Assembly: GCA_024449915.1 (NCBI GenBank)
Contig: JAMZAV010001459.1
Span: 86,444 to 150,443 of the forward strand
DNA: 64,000 bases
Source: Sweltsa coloradensis
Taxonomy: Eukaryota; Arthropoda; Insecta; Plecoptera; Chloroperlidae
Direction of reading: 5' to 3'
Every line of letters begins with the position of its first letter. The first letter of the stretch is position 1. The position numbers were made by a program, and so were the translations under genes. Shown in pieces: positions 43,144-53,819 of this stretch. The notes below the pieces were generated by a model, which saw only the letters and a list, made by a program, of their open reading frames with translations, did no database searches and was not told the DNA's origin.

Positions 43144-43292
43144 TTTTTAAATACGAACGATGACGACCACGACGTGAGAACCTCCCTTTCCTCCCCTCCT
43201 CCCCCTATACCCGTGGCTGGTTCTGACCAGCATGTGTCTTCCCTCCCCACATCCCCTATAGGCTTGAGTAGCGCAGTATGATCTCAACATTA
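43144..43292 (+). repeat. Family A 5'-truncated copy, left half of an insertion target
   Basis: It starts ACGAACGATGACGACCACGA. The tail is GTAGCGCAGTATGATCTCAA and ends in the duplicated TTA at 43290-43292. Confidence 0.75.
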
Positions 43293-44507
43293 TAGTCCGG
43301 ATGTTAAGAGACTTGACCTTGCATTTTTTTGATACAAGCAAGGCACTTGGCACACGTGTTCTAGGGACCATACCCTACTAATTTTGAGTGGAGCCATCTT
43401 GATATCCCGTGCAGGGACCCGTTATCGCATGTTGCCTACCCCTGCTGATTTGAAGGGTTGATTAGCAAAACAATTCGGTGTTTGCTGATAGAAACTTGAA
43501 ATTTTTACCCAAATAGGGGTAACATTATGCTTAACATACTGGCAACGGGAAACTGAGTGATTCTTCATAGTTAAGGGATGATTGGGGTTTTAATTTTGGG
43601 GGTTGAACATTTCGATTAAAATTTTTACTGATGACACCCTTGGTTGATAGTTGGATTTCTATGTTAAAGTTCTTACCAAAATCTTCAAACAAAATGATGG
43701 TGTCAAAAACATGACTAGCGACCCCTAATTTGGTCATAATTACCTGTTGATAATGACCTGAGTAGTGACCTATTTGATAAAATGGTTAAACATAGTCGTG
43801 TGACCACTCAAATTTAAAGCTTATGGCGTTTTCCATTGGCCGCACTCAGGTCGCACTAGTACGCCCTAGTGCGCACTGGATTGCCACTTGTCTTTCATTT
43901 GTTCAGTTTTGTAATGTTATTCAAGTGGAGGTTGACAACAATGACATGTCTGCACTCGCCGAGTGCATGCCAATGGAAAAACGCCATAAGATGAAGTAGA
44001 AAAACATGAAATAATTTCAAACGTGTCACGTTGACCTGTGACCTTTATCGTCCTTTATTTGACCTTGATAACAGAACTGTTTTCAGCATGACTGCATAAT
44101 GTATACTTATGTCACATCCAAATGCATGTGTTATTAACAAGTTGATTTAATAAATACACTCAACATGTATAAGTATATCAATATGATATTGTGATGCATT
44201 GCGAACGCTTTTTACTGTCGCGTTGATGGATGAGCAGTTTTGTACCATTGAACCTCGTTTTACTATACTTTGACCTCGTCGTTTTTCAACGTGTTTACAA
44301 AGAATATACAATTTTTAAAGGAGTACCTTCAAACCAGCAGGGGTAGGCAACATGCGATAACGGGTCCCTGCACGGGGTATCACGATGGCTCCACCTCAAA
44401 AAATTTGTAGGGTATGGTTTCCCTAGAACATGTGTGCCAAGTGCCTTGCTTGTATAACAAAATGCAAGGTATGCCCCATATAATATATCCTTTAAACATC
44501 CGGACTA
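43293..44507. mobile_element. DNA transposon with ~185-bp terminal inverted repeats and TTA TSD
   Basis: The left end (TAGTCCGGATGTTAAGAG through CAGCAGGGGTAGGC in inverse) and the right end are inverse copies over about 170-190 bp. TTA flanks it on both sides. The uninserted sequence GATCTCAACATTAAGACAATG is present at 44652, a local empty site that proves the boundaries. No transposase frame is present. A 3-bp TTA duplication fits the PIF/Harbinger pattern (TWA), but the class is inferred from that alone. Confidence 0.8.
43820..43990. mobile_element. Nested 171-bp MITE
   Basis: CTTATGGCGTTTTCCATT at the left is matched by its inverse at the right (one extra T), followed by GGC. The interior contains GCACT-rich short repeats. 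It lies inside the larger transposon. Confidence 0.7.
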
Positions 44508-44756
44508 TTAAGACAATGAAGACAGTGACGACCACGACGTGAGAACCTCCCTTTCCTCCCCTCCTCCCCCTATACCCGTGGCTGGTTATGACCAGTATGG
44601 GTCTTCCCTCCACAGTCCACACATCCCCTAGGCTAGAGTGGCGCACAGTATGATCTCAACATTAAGACAATGAAGACAGTGACGACCACGACGTGAGAAA
44701 CCCCCTTTCCTCCCCTTACCCGTGGCTGGTTCTGACTTCTGACCAGCATGGGCCCC
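44508..44756 (+). repeat. Two partial family A units in tandem
   Basis: Each unit runs from AAGACAATGAAGACAGTGAC to the GACCAG region. The first has a full tail and contains the empty transposon site. The second is cut at ATGGGCC by the next A head. Confidence 0.75.
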
Positions 44757-45125
44757 GTCTGGGCCCGGGGTAGAATTGGCCCAGAGCATGGCTCTGCTAA
44801 TCGTAAAAGGCGATTCAAGAGAAAAAGTCCACCTCGCAAACATCAGCTAGAAAGAGCGGAGTATCTTACTCCCCGAAACTAGAGGCGAGCTCTGGCAATC
44901 TTCGTCGGGGACCTTGTCCCCTTCCCTAGACGACCCCCCGGCGACGATGACAATGACACAACGAACGATGACAAAGACGATGACAACCGCGACGTGAGAA
45001 ACCCCCCTTCCTCCCCTTACCCATGGCTGGTTCTGACCAGCATGGGCCCCTCCTCCCCCCCCCCCCCTAGGTTAGAGGGGTGCATTATGACCTAACGGTT
45101 GACGCGTCCTTAATCCAAATAAATT
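44757..45125 (+). mobile_element. Family A retroposon, full length
   Basis: Complete copy to AATAAATTAAACAC. The start CCCCGTCTGGGCCCGGGG overlaps the GGGCCCC of the preceding unit. Confidence 0.85.
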
Positions 45126-45539
45126 AAACACAAACTTTTACGTCTTTGCTGTATTATAAAGGCTTGATATCTTCACCTACATCTTATCCTCTTACTTATA
45201 ATCCCATCAATCCAACGTTATAAATTAGCTCCTGGATATGCGTCGTTCATCAACAACAATAACAAATAATTGCAATTATTTCACAACGATTACGACTCTT
45301 TGAATGAGATTACAAATAAATACGATCTATATATTAAATAAAACCAGTAAAGTAAAGTAAAGGTCGATCTTGTCTATTGTTCTGCAAGGATGTGGCTTCG
45401 GTATCACATAACCTAGTTGTCGCCACAGCAGCCTTGTGTCACTTAGGTTCACAGTCATTCTAGCCGAGTGTCGTATGTTCACAGCACGCACCACCCGGCA
45501 TTATAACAACATGGTTGAAGGGCTGGGCCTTTGCTATTA
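45126..45539. other. No recognisable feature
   Basis: Mixed DNA with an AAAGTAAAGTAAAGG microsatellite near 45350. Confidence 0.35.
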
Positions 45540-45691
45540 TCATCACGTTCATTTTCTTTTCTTTTATTAACTTAGAAAACAATATAAGCATCAAACACAC
45601 TATAATCTCATTTTATTACCTTACAATATCACAGGCGGCGCAATATGACCTAACCGCTTGAAGCGCCCTAGTTGCTCACGTCGTCGTCGTC
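45540..45691 (+). mobile_element. LINE-B 3' tail
   Basis: AACTTAGAAAACAATATAAGC, ATCACAGGCGGCGCAATATG, CCGCTTGAAGCGCCC, TCACGTCGTCGTCGTCC. Confidence 0.85.
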
Positions 45692-45721
45692 CATAGGCGC
45701 CTGAAAGATAGGTTAATATCG

Positions 45722-45950
45722 GATAAGAAGGGGAGTATATATTACTCCCCGAAATTTGAGGCGAGCTCTGGCAATCGTCGTCGGGGACCACTCCCTCTTC
45801 CCTTGACGACCTCTCTGACGACAACGACCATTACGACTTGAGAAATCCCCTACCCATGGCTGGTTCTGACCAGCATGGGTCTTTCCTCCCCACATCCCCT
45901 AGGCTAGAGTGGCGCATTATATGACTGAACGGTGATGCAAACTTAAAAAA
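45722..45950 (+). repeat. Family A, 5'-truncated diverged copy
   Basis: It starts at ATAAGAAGGGGAGTATA. The (GAC/GAT) body is reduced, and the tail reads GGCGCATTATATGACTGAACGG. Confidence 0.7.
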
Positions 45951-45987
45951 CTTACAAAGAACTCAGTCTAGATTTCAGGTGTTCAGA

Positions 45988-46381
45988 TCCCCGTCTGGGC
46001 CCGGGGTAGAATTGGCCCAGAGCATGGCTCTGCTAATCGTAAAAGGCGATTCAAGAGAAAAAGTCCACCTTGCAAACATCAGCTAGCAAGAAGGGTAGTA
46101 TATTACTCCCCGAATCTAGAGGCGAGCTCTGGCAATCGTCGCCGGGGACCTTCCCCTTCCCTTGACACCCCCCGGCGACGATGACAAAGACAATGACACC
46201 ACGAACAATGACAAAGACAATGACGACCGCGACGTGAGAAACACCCCTTCCTCCCCTTTCCCGTGGCTGGTTCTGACCAGCATGGGCCCCTTTTCCCCCC
46301 CCCCCCCCCCCCCTAGGTTAGAGTGGTGCATTATGACCTAACGGTTGACGCGTCCTTAATCCAAATAAACCAAAAAAAAAC
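45988..46381 (+). mobile_element. Family A retroposon, full length
   Basis: All modules, a C19 run before CCTAGGTTAGAG and an A10 end. Confidence 0.85.
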
Positions 46382-46643
46382 CGTGACTTTCCCCTCGCAC
46401 TGTACTCTCGGCTTGACGAATGTTCCAATTTATAAAATTTTGTGCAATTTACTTTTGTCTCTTCTCGACATCGATTGGTTAGTTATGCACAGAGTGAAGT
46501 ATTATTACGCAATGTAGCCGTGCACCAGAACGTATCTCATCGTGCACTTACGTAAGCGAATCACTATTAGTTATTAGTGCAATTAAAATCTAAATCACAA
46601 AGTTCAACAAACAAGAAATCATTCTAAGTTAATCGTCAGTTTA
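46382..46643. other. No recognisable feature
   Basis: Mixed DNA adjoining the 3' end of the minus-strand cysteine-rich frame that follows. Confidence 0.3.
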
Positions 46644-46850
46644 TTACATTTCTCTCACAAAACAATTCGTACAACGGGTGATGTTTTCAAAACACTCCTC
46701 ACAGAAAACCACGTCGTATTCCCAAACATTGACTTCTCAGAGGCGGTGTAAGTTGCGAGGCCTTGAACCACAAGACACACAAACAAGTGTTTGTTGTAAG
46801 TGCACACTCACGCTTGTAGAGCAGCGCAAACAAACATGTTTGGTGTACGT
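46644..46850 (-). pseudogene. Cysteine-rich (CxxC-array) coding relic, minus strand
   Basis: One minus-strand frame reads VCLRC, 14 residues, VCVSCG, then a single in-frame TGA (about 46745). It continues as VWEYDVVFCEECFENI, TRCTNCFVREM and a TAA stop at 46644-46646. Four CxxC pairs in 65 codons suggest a zinc-binding fold. A polyadenylation-type AATAAA overlaps the stop (46640-46645 on the complementary strand). The internal TGA and the absence of a start within the frame suggest a decayed gene or 3' exon. I do not recognise the family, and chance cannot be excluded. Confidence 0.35.
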
Positions 46851-46987
46851 TCAGGTACGTGATAACGCTCGGCTGGTGTCAACAAGGCGACGTGATGTTT
46901 GACGGTTTGCGACAGTCCTCGTTGTCTTGTGTGGAAGATTTCAAACACGCGTGTCAAACAATTACACCATTTACAATTCTCGCTATC

Positions 46988-47353
46988 ACCTCCTGGGCCC
47001 GGGGAAGAGTTTGGCCCACAGCATGGCTCTGCTAATCGTAAAAGGCGATTCAAGAGAAAAAGTCCGCCTCTAAAACATCAGCTTGTAAGAAGGGAGTTAA
47101 TAACTCCCTGAAACTAGAGGCGAGCTCTGGCAATCGTCGTCGGGGAGACCTCCCCCTTCCCTTGACGACCCCTCGACGACGATGACGACAATGACACCAC
47201 GAACGACGACAAAGACAATGACGACCGCGACGTGAGAACCCCCTTCCGCCCCTTACCCGTGACTGGTTCTGACCAGCATGGGCCCCTCCTCCCCATTCCC
47301 CCTAGGCTATAGAGTGGTTCATCCTTAATCCAAATAAACCAACAAAAAAAAAC
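46988..47353 (+). repeat. Family A copy lacking the tail hairpin
   Basis: Head, body and GACCAGCATGGGCCCC are present. The tail jumps from AGAGTGGTTCAT to CCTTAATCC, removing the GACC/GGTT stem-loop. Confidence 0.8.
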
Positions 47354-47359
47354 ATTCGA

Positions 47360-47563
47360 TTAATTTATTTAACAAAATTGAATTCACATCAAACACTTTT
47401 TTCCATTACCGTTTCTACCATCTCCATAATTTTATTTTCCTTTATAAACATAGACAACATTATTATTTTCAAACGCAGCATAAACTCATTACATCATCTT
47501 TCAATATCACTGGCGTCGCAAAATTACCTCCGGTTGAAGCGCCCTAGTTTCTCACGTCGTCTT
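47360..47563 (+). mobile_element. LINE-B 3' tail
   Basis: AACAAAATTGAATTCACATC, ATCACTGGCGTCGCAAAATT, CTCCGGTTGAAGCGCCC, TCACGTCGTC. Confidence 0.8.
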
Positions 47564-47664
47564 CAATTCACCAACAAATTCGAGTCAACAATATCTGGAT
47601 TAATCGGGTGAAGGGACACTCTGACGTCAATACGTCGACACATAGGTCGGCTTGTCGTCCATAT

Positions 47665-47987
47665 AACTGATCAGACAGATCCGCTTGTTAATGTACGAAA
47701 CATGACGGTTTGATCTCTCCCAATCACACGAAGAACTCTTATCGTATTAGGATGTTGGCGACAAACTTTGTAAATTATTAATTCAAAGTAATTTTATTCA
47801 CACCAAAAACATTTTTAAAATTTTGAAATTCAAATATATAATTTTCTTTTGCTATCACTTTTATTTTATTAACTTATATAAGAATTTAAAAATCAAACAC
47901 GCAATAACTCAATTTATTACCTTAAAATACATTAGGCGGCGCAATAAGACCTAACCGGTTGAAGCGCCCTAGATTCCCAGGTCGTGT
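47665..47987 (+). mobile_element. LINE-B ORF2 end and 3' UTR
   Basis: TTTGATCTCTCCCAATC, GAAGAACTCTTATCG, GGCGACAAACTTTG, the 3' UTR and TAGGCGGCGCAATAAGACC with CCGGTTGAAGCGCCC. Confidence 0.8.
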
Positions 47988-48266
47988 TGATATGTGCGAT
48001 ATGCGCATGGTTACAATAAACTTCCCTAACTACGCGCACTCAGGTGTTGATGATTTCTGCTGAACGGTTGATAATATAATTACCAAATTGATTGAAATTC
48101 ATACTTGGTTGCAAAAAACGAGCCATAAAGATCCATTGCGAGACATAAGTCTAAAACCTGAAAAAATGGGAAATCCAAAACACGGATATTAATTCTAGAA
48201 ATTCCAATCAAACCGTGTATCTTACGATTCGCCAAATTGAACTACGCATTCTCATTGATTTAAACG
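47988..48266. other. No recognisable feature
   Basis: Mixed DNA, no exon or repeat recognised. Confidence 0.35.
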
Positions 48267-48368
48267 TTGGCTGGTTCTGACCAGCATGGGCCCCTCCTCC
48301 CATATCCCCTAGGCTAGAGTCGTGCATTATTACCTAACGGTTGACGCGCCCTCAATTAAAAAAAAACA
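48267..48368 (+). repeat. Family A, 5'-truncated copy
   Basis: It starts at GTTGGCTGGTTCTGACCAGC and ends in CGCGCCCTCAATTAAAAAAAA. Confidence 0.8.
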
Positions 48369-48649
48369 AAATCGTCTCTGCGCCAGCCTCAGCAACTCTT
48401 GTCGTAACTGCATCCTGTCAAAAGTTACGACCAGGGCACGTGTAGGTGGCATAGCCGTTATCAGCTGAACAATAGGTTGAGTTATGTGTGAAGTATGTCC
48501 GTCGTGTACGTAGCTTAATTGTTGATTGTTTCTTTAGATCTGCCTATTCTACTAATTTATTTTCCAAGAACCTAATTTATTCCTCGTATAGGCATTATAA
48601 GTAGGAACATTGAACATTAATTTAGTGCGGTTGCAACCGATAAATCAAT
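48369..48649. other. No recognisable feature
   Basis: Mixed DNA, no exon or repeat recognised. Confidence 0.35.
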
Positions 48650-48782
48650 CCCCCCTGTTTTCCTAACCCGTGGCTGGTTCTGACCAGCATGGGACTTTCC
48701 TCCCTATATCCTCTAGGCTAGAAAGGGCGTATTATGACCTAACGGTTGACGCCACCTCAATCCAAAAGCGTTTAAAAAACTT
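48650..48782 (+). repeat. Family A, 5'-truncated copy
   Basis: CCCGTGGCTGGTTCTGACC, a tail with GGGCGTATTATGACCTAACGG, and TTGACGCCACC. Confidence 0.75.
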
Positions 48783-48941
48783 TGGAATGTATTTATGACA
48801 AATTAAAACCACTTTTTAATTTTTTTTTTAAATTAGAAATTAATTTCAAACAACAAACAAACAATTTTTTAACTAACAACATCTCAGGAGGACCGCGATG
48901 TATATAATCTACCCGGTTGAAGCGCCCTTAATTCTCACGTC
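48783..48941 (+). mobile_element. LINE-B 3' tail, diverged
   Basis: ACATCTCAGGAGGACCGCGATG, ACCCGGTTGAAGCGCCC, TTCTCACGTC. Confidence 0.65.
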
Positions 48942-49135
48942 AAATGACTTCGGTTGTCTGACATATTAGGGTATAGGCTATAGCTGACGTAGGTTAACGA
49001 AAGTTTCCTGAAAACTTTATCATAATCCAAGAAACACTTGATAGGTAGATACTATACAAACAAATACAAAAATGAGTCTTGTCTGACCAACATTCTTCGC
49101 TCGTTCAATACTCTCAAGAGCGAAGGACTGTCAGC

Positions 49136-49623
49136 ACCGTCTGGGCCCGGGGTAGAATTGGCCCAGAGCATGGCTCTGTTACATTCTCCTGAACTCTGAG
49201 TGCCTGATACAAGCTGCTCAAGCTACGTAGTCCCCCGTCTGGGCCCGGGGTAGAATTGGCCCAGAGCATGGCTCTGCTACATTCTCTGCACGCCTGAGTG
49301 CCTGATACAAGCTGCTCAAGCTACGTAGTCCCCCGTCTGGGCCCGGGGTAGAATAGGCCCAGAGCATGGCTCTGCTACATTCTCTGCACTCCTGAGTGCC
49401 TGATACAAGCTGCTCAAGCTACGTACTCCCCCGTCTGGGCCCGGGGTAGAATTGGCCCAGAGCATGGCTCTGCTACATTCTCTGCACTCCTGAGTGCCTG
49501 ATACAAGCTGCTCAAGCTACGTAGTTCCCCGTCTGGGCCCGGGGTAGAAATGGCCCAGAGCATGGCTCATGTCACATGCACTGCACTCCTGAGTGCCTTA
49601 TACAAACTACTCAAGCTACGTAG
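49136..49623 (+). repeat. Family D tandem array: five 97-bp units
   Basis: Units start near 49136, 49232, 49330, 49427 and 49525. Each has the family A head to ATGGCTCTG, then CTACATTCTCTGCACTCCTG, AGTGCCTGATACAAGCTGCTC and AAGCTACGTAGTCCCC. The array runs directly into a complete family A copy that supplies the sixth head. Confidence 0.9.
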
Positions 49624-50021
49624 TCCCCCGTCTGGGCCCGGGGTAGAATTGGCCCAGAGCATGGCTCTGCTAATCGTAAAAGGCGATTCAAGAGAAAAAG
49701 TCCACCTCGCAAAACATCAGCTAGAAAGAGCGGATATATCTTACTTCCCGAAAACTAGAGGCCGAAGCTCTGGCAATCGTCGCCGGGGACCTTGCCCCCT
49801 TCCCTTGGACGACCCCCCGGCGACGATGACAATGACACAACGAACGATGACAAAGACGATGACGACCGCGACGTGAGAAACCCCCTTCCACCCCTTTCCC
49901 GTGGCTGGTTCTGACCAGCATGGGCCCCTCCTCCCCACCCCCCTTAGGCTAGAGTGGTGCATTATGACCTAACGGTTGACGCGTCCTTAATCCAAAAAAA
50001 CCCAAAAAAAAAAAAAAAAAT
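49624..50021 (+). mobile_element. Family A retroposon, full length
   Basis: It continues from the D array. It ends in CCAAAAAAACCC and an A17 tract. Confidence 0.85.
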
Positions 50022-50580
50022 TTAGCCCGGGGTTTTTTTCTGTCTTTTTTGTTCGCTCTCTACCGGCAAACGGCATATGCGATCTAGATGAGAATGGAAG
50101 GGGACCTTCGAAATCTATGAACTTAGACTTGCCACGTTTTGGCTACAATAGAAGAAATATTTCTCATAAATATCGTACTTTTACGATTTTTTTCGATTTT
50201 TAGTACGATATTTTCGTGACATTTGGGACGATTCTGACCAAACGGGTGGGGCTACAACGTTCATATTTTACAGGGGCGTTAAGGTAATGGTGTTGCATTC
50301 CCTTTTGAAAAGAAAAAGTTGAAAAAGTTAGCCAGAATCCATAGATTAAAGGTTTTATTATGATTTTTTTTAGGTTTATTATAAAAATTTACAAGTAACA
50401 ATAAAAACTTGACAACAATCACCATCAATGCGTAAAAAGGCACTTGATAATTAAATAGAGCCCACGCAAACTAAAAACTTTCAAAAAAGATCATCCATCA
50501 ACGCGACGGGATTTGAGCGTTTTCCTAGTATATCACAACTGTAAGTGTTATTGTAAGTGTAGGCGGTGTTTATAATTGGT
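50022..50580 (+). repeat. Unclassified interspersed repeat R, copy 2
   Basis: The better preserved partner of 3795-4575 (TCTGTCTTTTTTGTTCGCTC, GACATTTGGGACGATTCTGA, CGCAAACTAAAAACTTTC). No terminal repeats or coding frame recognised. Confidence 0.65.
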
Positions 50581-50705
50581 AGGCGTCTGGGTGAGCCAGG
50601 TTCAGCAGGCTGTGATCACGTGACCGCGCCGTGACGCGTGTCTGACTGACTTACAAAACAATTAACTGAGTGTTGCATCTAGTGACGCAGACGAGGTTTT
50701 ACATT

Positions 50706-50775
50706 CGTAAATCGTAATCGTAAAAGGCGACTAAAGAGAAAAAGTCTAGCAAACAACAACTAGAGGCGGTCGGGC
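50706..50775 (+). repeat. Family A head-like fragment with GGCGACTAAAG variant
   Basis: AATCGTAAAAGGCGACTAAAG and AGAAAAAGTCTAGC, then ACTAGAGGCGG. It keeps the head hairpin position but differs in the stem. Confidence 0.5.
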
Positions 50776-51780
50776 GTGAGTATCCCCCTTTGACTAATTC
50801 CCCAAAATTTTATTCACATTTCTTTTAAATTTGGGGCATTATATTATAAGTGGAATATTCATGTCCCTTTAAGTTTTTCCATATCAAATTTTAAAATTAA
50901 AATCTGGGCCCAATTTTTTCTAAAATTTATGTTATAATTCCACACGTTTTTTAAATAAATTTCAATAATTTTCACTTCAATTTACCCTTTCAACTAGGGT
51001 ATAATACTTTGGTAATACCCATCAAATGTCATTCCATGGCTGTCCCTCATTACATTTCTATATACATATGTGTGTCTAAGGGCTGTACCCTCTATCACTA
51101 ACAAACTGCATTTTGCTCTATCTGTTAAGCAATATGTAACTATTATCGAATTGTTGTTGTTGTAGCATATGAATTTACCCCAAGGGCACCACCCCCTCTA
51201 AAAGCGTGTCCTTAGTTTTTTGTCATTACCATGGCAACTACTGTTTGTGTTTTTTCACCCCTTTGTGCGAACTTTCTTTTGTATGATAAATAAAAATGAT
51301 TAAAGGATAAAAAGTTAATAAAAGCTATGCCTAAGGGTAGCTTCATGTTCCATATTACACTACAAAATGTAATAAAATGCAATTTGTAGGTAAGTCTCTT
51401 TATCTTGTCATTCCCATGGCACAAGTAATTAGGCTTAATATAAAAAATAAAAAAACAACAAATTTCCGTAGTTTCAGGGTAGTTTTTTGTCTAATTTGCT
51501 AGGGAGTGCAGTATTTTTCATTTCGTACCCTATGAATAGGGGTGAATAACCTTAATTTTGTCATTCCCATGGACAAACAATTATTCATTCCATGGATATG
51601 GAAAAAACATGGTATATGGCTAATCTTACAGGGAAATTGATAAAATAATTATGCACAAACAAAATTTAAAAAAAACGATCTCTGCTCGATTCATACATGT
51701 GTTCCGTATCGTTCTCTTATACCCCCATTTTTTTTTTTAAATTTGGACACCATTTCAATTTAAAAATAACATAATGATAA
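50776..51780. other. AT-rich stretch with four GTCATTnCCATGG words
   Basis: The word GTCATT(C)CCATGG or a close variant occurs near 51026, 51222, 51409 and 51559. No gene recognised. Confidence 0.4.
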
Positions 51781-51895
51781 TATTCCATTTAAAATAAATG
51801 ACCCAATTTCTTTATTGCCATAACATAAATAAACTATTGTTTTGCTCTATTCATCAGCATCATTTCTTTCTTATATAAATTACATGCACCTATTC
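51781..51895 (+). mobile_element. LINE-B 3' UTR fragment
   Basis: ACTATTGTTTTGCTCTATTC, ATCAGCATCATTTC and CTTATATAAATTACATG match the central 3' UTR. The terminal hairpin is missing. Confidence 0.5.
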
Positions 51896-52189
51896 CACGG
51901 ATGGTGTGGAAAAGGATTAAATCAATTAGTGGACGGTCAGGTAAACACCATACCCGCTATCAAGGATGGCGGGCCAATTAGTTACTACTCAGCAGATCCC
52001 CCCCGTGGCTTCAGTACTGGGTACACATTTGGCATCCCCCCCCGGTAAAGCAGAATGACCACGATAGGATGCAGAATTCTAGCACACAAGCAGTTTACAG
52101 AGCTCGAAAACTTAATTTCTCATCTGAAAAACGATGAAGCCCATACAACAGAGAGTTCCCCCCTCCTTGTGGGAACTCCGTATGGCGTT
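51896..52189. other. No recognisable feature
   Basis: A 68-codon open frame (51842-52048) has no known domain. The last part may be 5' LINE-B coding sequence, but this is not certain. Confidence 0.3.
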
Positions 52190-52269
52190 AAAGTCATTAC
52201 GTCGCCACATCGTGGGAGAAGATAAAATGACAAAAAACGAAATGTTTGTGGCCTACCTGACCTGATCCT

Positions 52270-53100
52270 CATGGGGGAGTTACTATTTTATTTTTTAATC
52301 AATTTTGTGGTTGTCTGACATATTTCCCGATAGTGGCGTAGTGCCATCTTAATTCCATTCTCAAAACCCACAAAAGATAAGTCGAGCCGACTTCACTATC
52401 GCCCTAATTTCTCTGACAAGTTGCTTTTGCAACTTGTTCGAAAAGATGATCAAACAAACGACTAATGTGGGAGCTGGAGACACGCAGTTTATGGCGAACG
52501 TCCAATGTGGATTTCGTCAAGGTCGTTGCACCCATCGACCACTGGTTCGATTAGAGACGTTTAGTCCAGAAGGGTTTGTTGCAAAAACCACATGTTGTTG
52601 TGTGCTTTTTGACATTGAAAAAAGCATACGATACACCATGGAGGTTAATATTCTTCAAAGATTCACGAGTGGGGTTTTCGAGGGCAAATGCCAAAATTTT
52701 TCGAAAACTTTTTAAAAAGATTAGAACTTTCAAAGTGCGTGGTAACAATGTTATTGTCAGACTCGTTCTCACTGGAAAAGGGTACCACAAGGCTCGGTCT
52801 TGTCGGTAAATTTTTTTCCCCCCCAAACTGTTTGTATTGGAATAAAACAGTGTGGTGGATTTATCCCAAAGAGCCTAATGTCGTGCCTTTTGTATGATGA
52901 CCTGGGATCTTCTACAGATGTCTGTTATTAATTATAAACAGCTCCAAAGACCACGTGCAAATTTGATCGCGATTAACAATATAAGTGGAAGGGCTCCCCG
53001 AAAGCGGGGGGACACGATTCTCCTCCCGACAAAACTCAGTGCATTCACTTTTTGCAGTCTTCAAGGATCCAAAATGAACCCACAACTATCTGTTTAACAA
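52270..53100 (+). pseudogene. LINE-B reverse transcriptase domain (frameshifted)
   Basis: In order across three frames: WRSAILIPFSKPTKDKSS, LLLQLVRKD, ANVQCGFRQ (52495-52522), a motif A block with DIEK and KAYDTPWR (52608-52643), FLKRLELSKC, a motif B region reading as GYHKARSCR in one frame and as a VPQGSVLS-type block in another (52782-52806), and PNVVPFV with DD following at about 52895. The motif order identifies a non-LTR reverse transcriptase. At least four frameshifts make it inactive. Confidence 0.75.
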
Positions 53101-53819
53101 TGTAGAAACTTCTATCTCCACACCAAATGTTCCGGTCTTCTCGGCATGGTGTTTGACAAACAGCTAAATTGGGACAGACCACTTGTTGAGTTACGCCCCC
53201 CCCAAAATGCATGTGGAAATCAACTATTGAAAAGTCGCAGTAACTCACATCGTTGGCCGCGTTGCAGATAGGACTTGCATGTTGAGATTTACGATCTCTA
53301 GTTTCGCTCCAAGATGGACTATGATGTTTAGCTATTAATCCATCAGAAAAGTAACACAACCCCTTAACTTTCTAGACACACTGTCCACCATTGTCGCTTC
53401 TTCGTATTGCTCCTTGGTGCATTTCGAACCAAGAAAGGTACGCTCAGCCTGTATGCCGAGTCAGGTTGTGTCCTCCTTAGCAGAAGGGTAGAACCTCTCT
53501 TGATGGGTACGTATGTAAATGACTAATTAAAGCTCATGCCTAACCACCAGCCCCAACATCGGCACGCAGATTTTAACACTGACATATGTCAGACACTTTG
53601 TAAACAAACAACCAAGGCATCTCTTCCCAACCGGGATTAACGACTGTCAAAACCCTTGTCTAATCTCTATATGAATTTAATATGCCAAAACGTTTTATTT
53701 TGCTATTAGCAATAACCAGCCTCCGGTTTCACAGAGCCTCTCGATTCTCTTATATTGACCTTCGTCGTTTTGATAAAAACTCAACTTGCGATAGTGTATC
53801 TCAAAATTTACTTCAGAAA

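Noticed and set aside
49136..49623. CRISPR-like array
   Set aside because: The units are contiguous 97-bp tandem repeats without unique spacers, in a eukaryotic context.
7381..50000. Many minus-strand open frames that begin MHHSS or MLVRTSHG and recur across the window
   Set aside because: They are the antisense of family A. Their frames shift between copies, their composition follows the GAC/GAT body, and there are no codon-level signs of selection.
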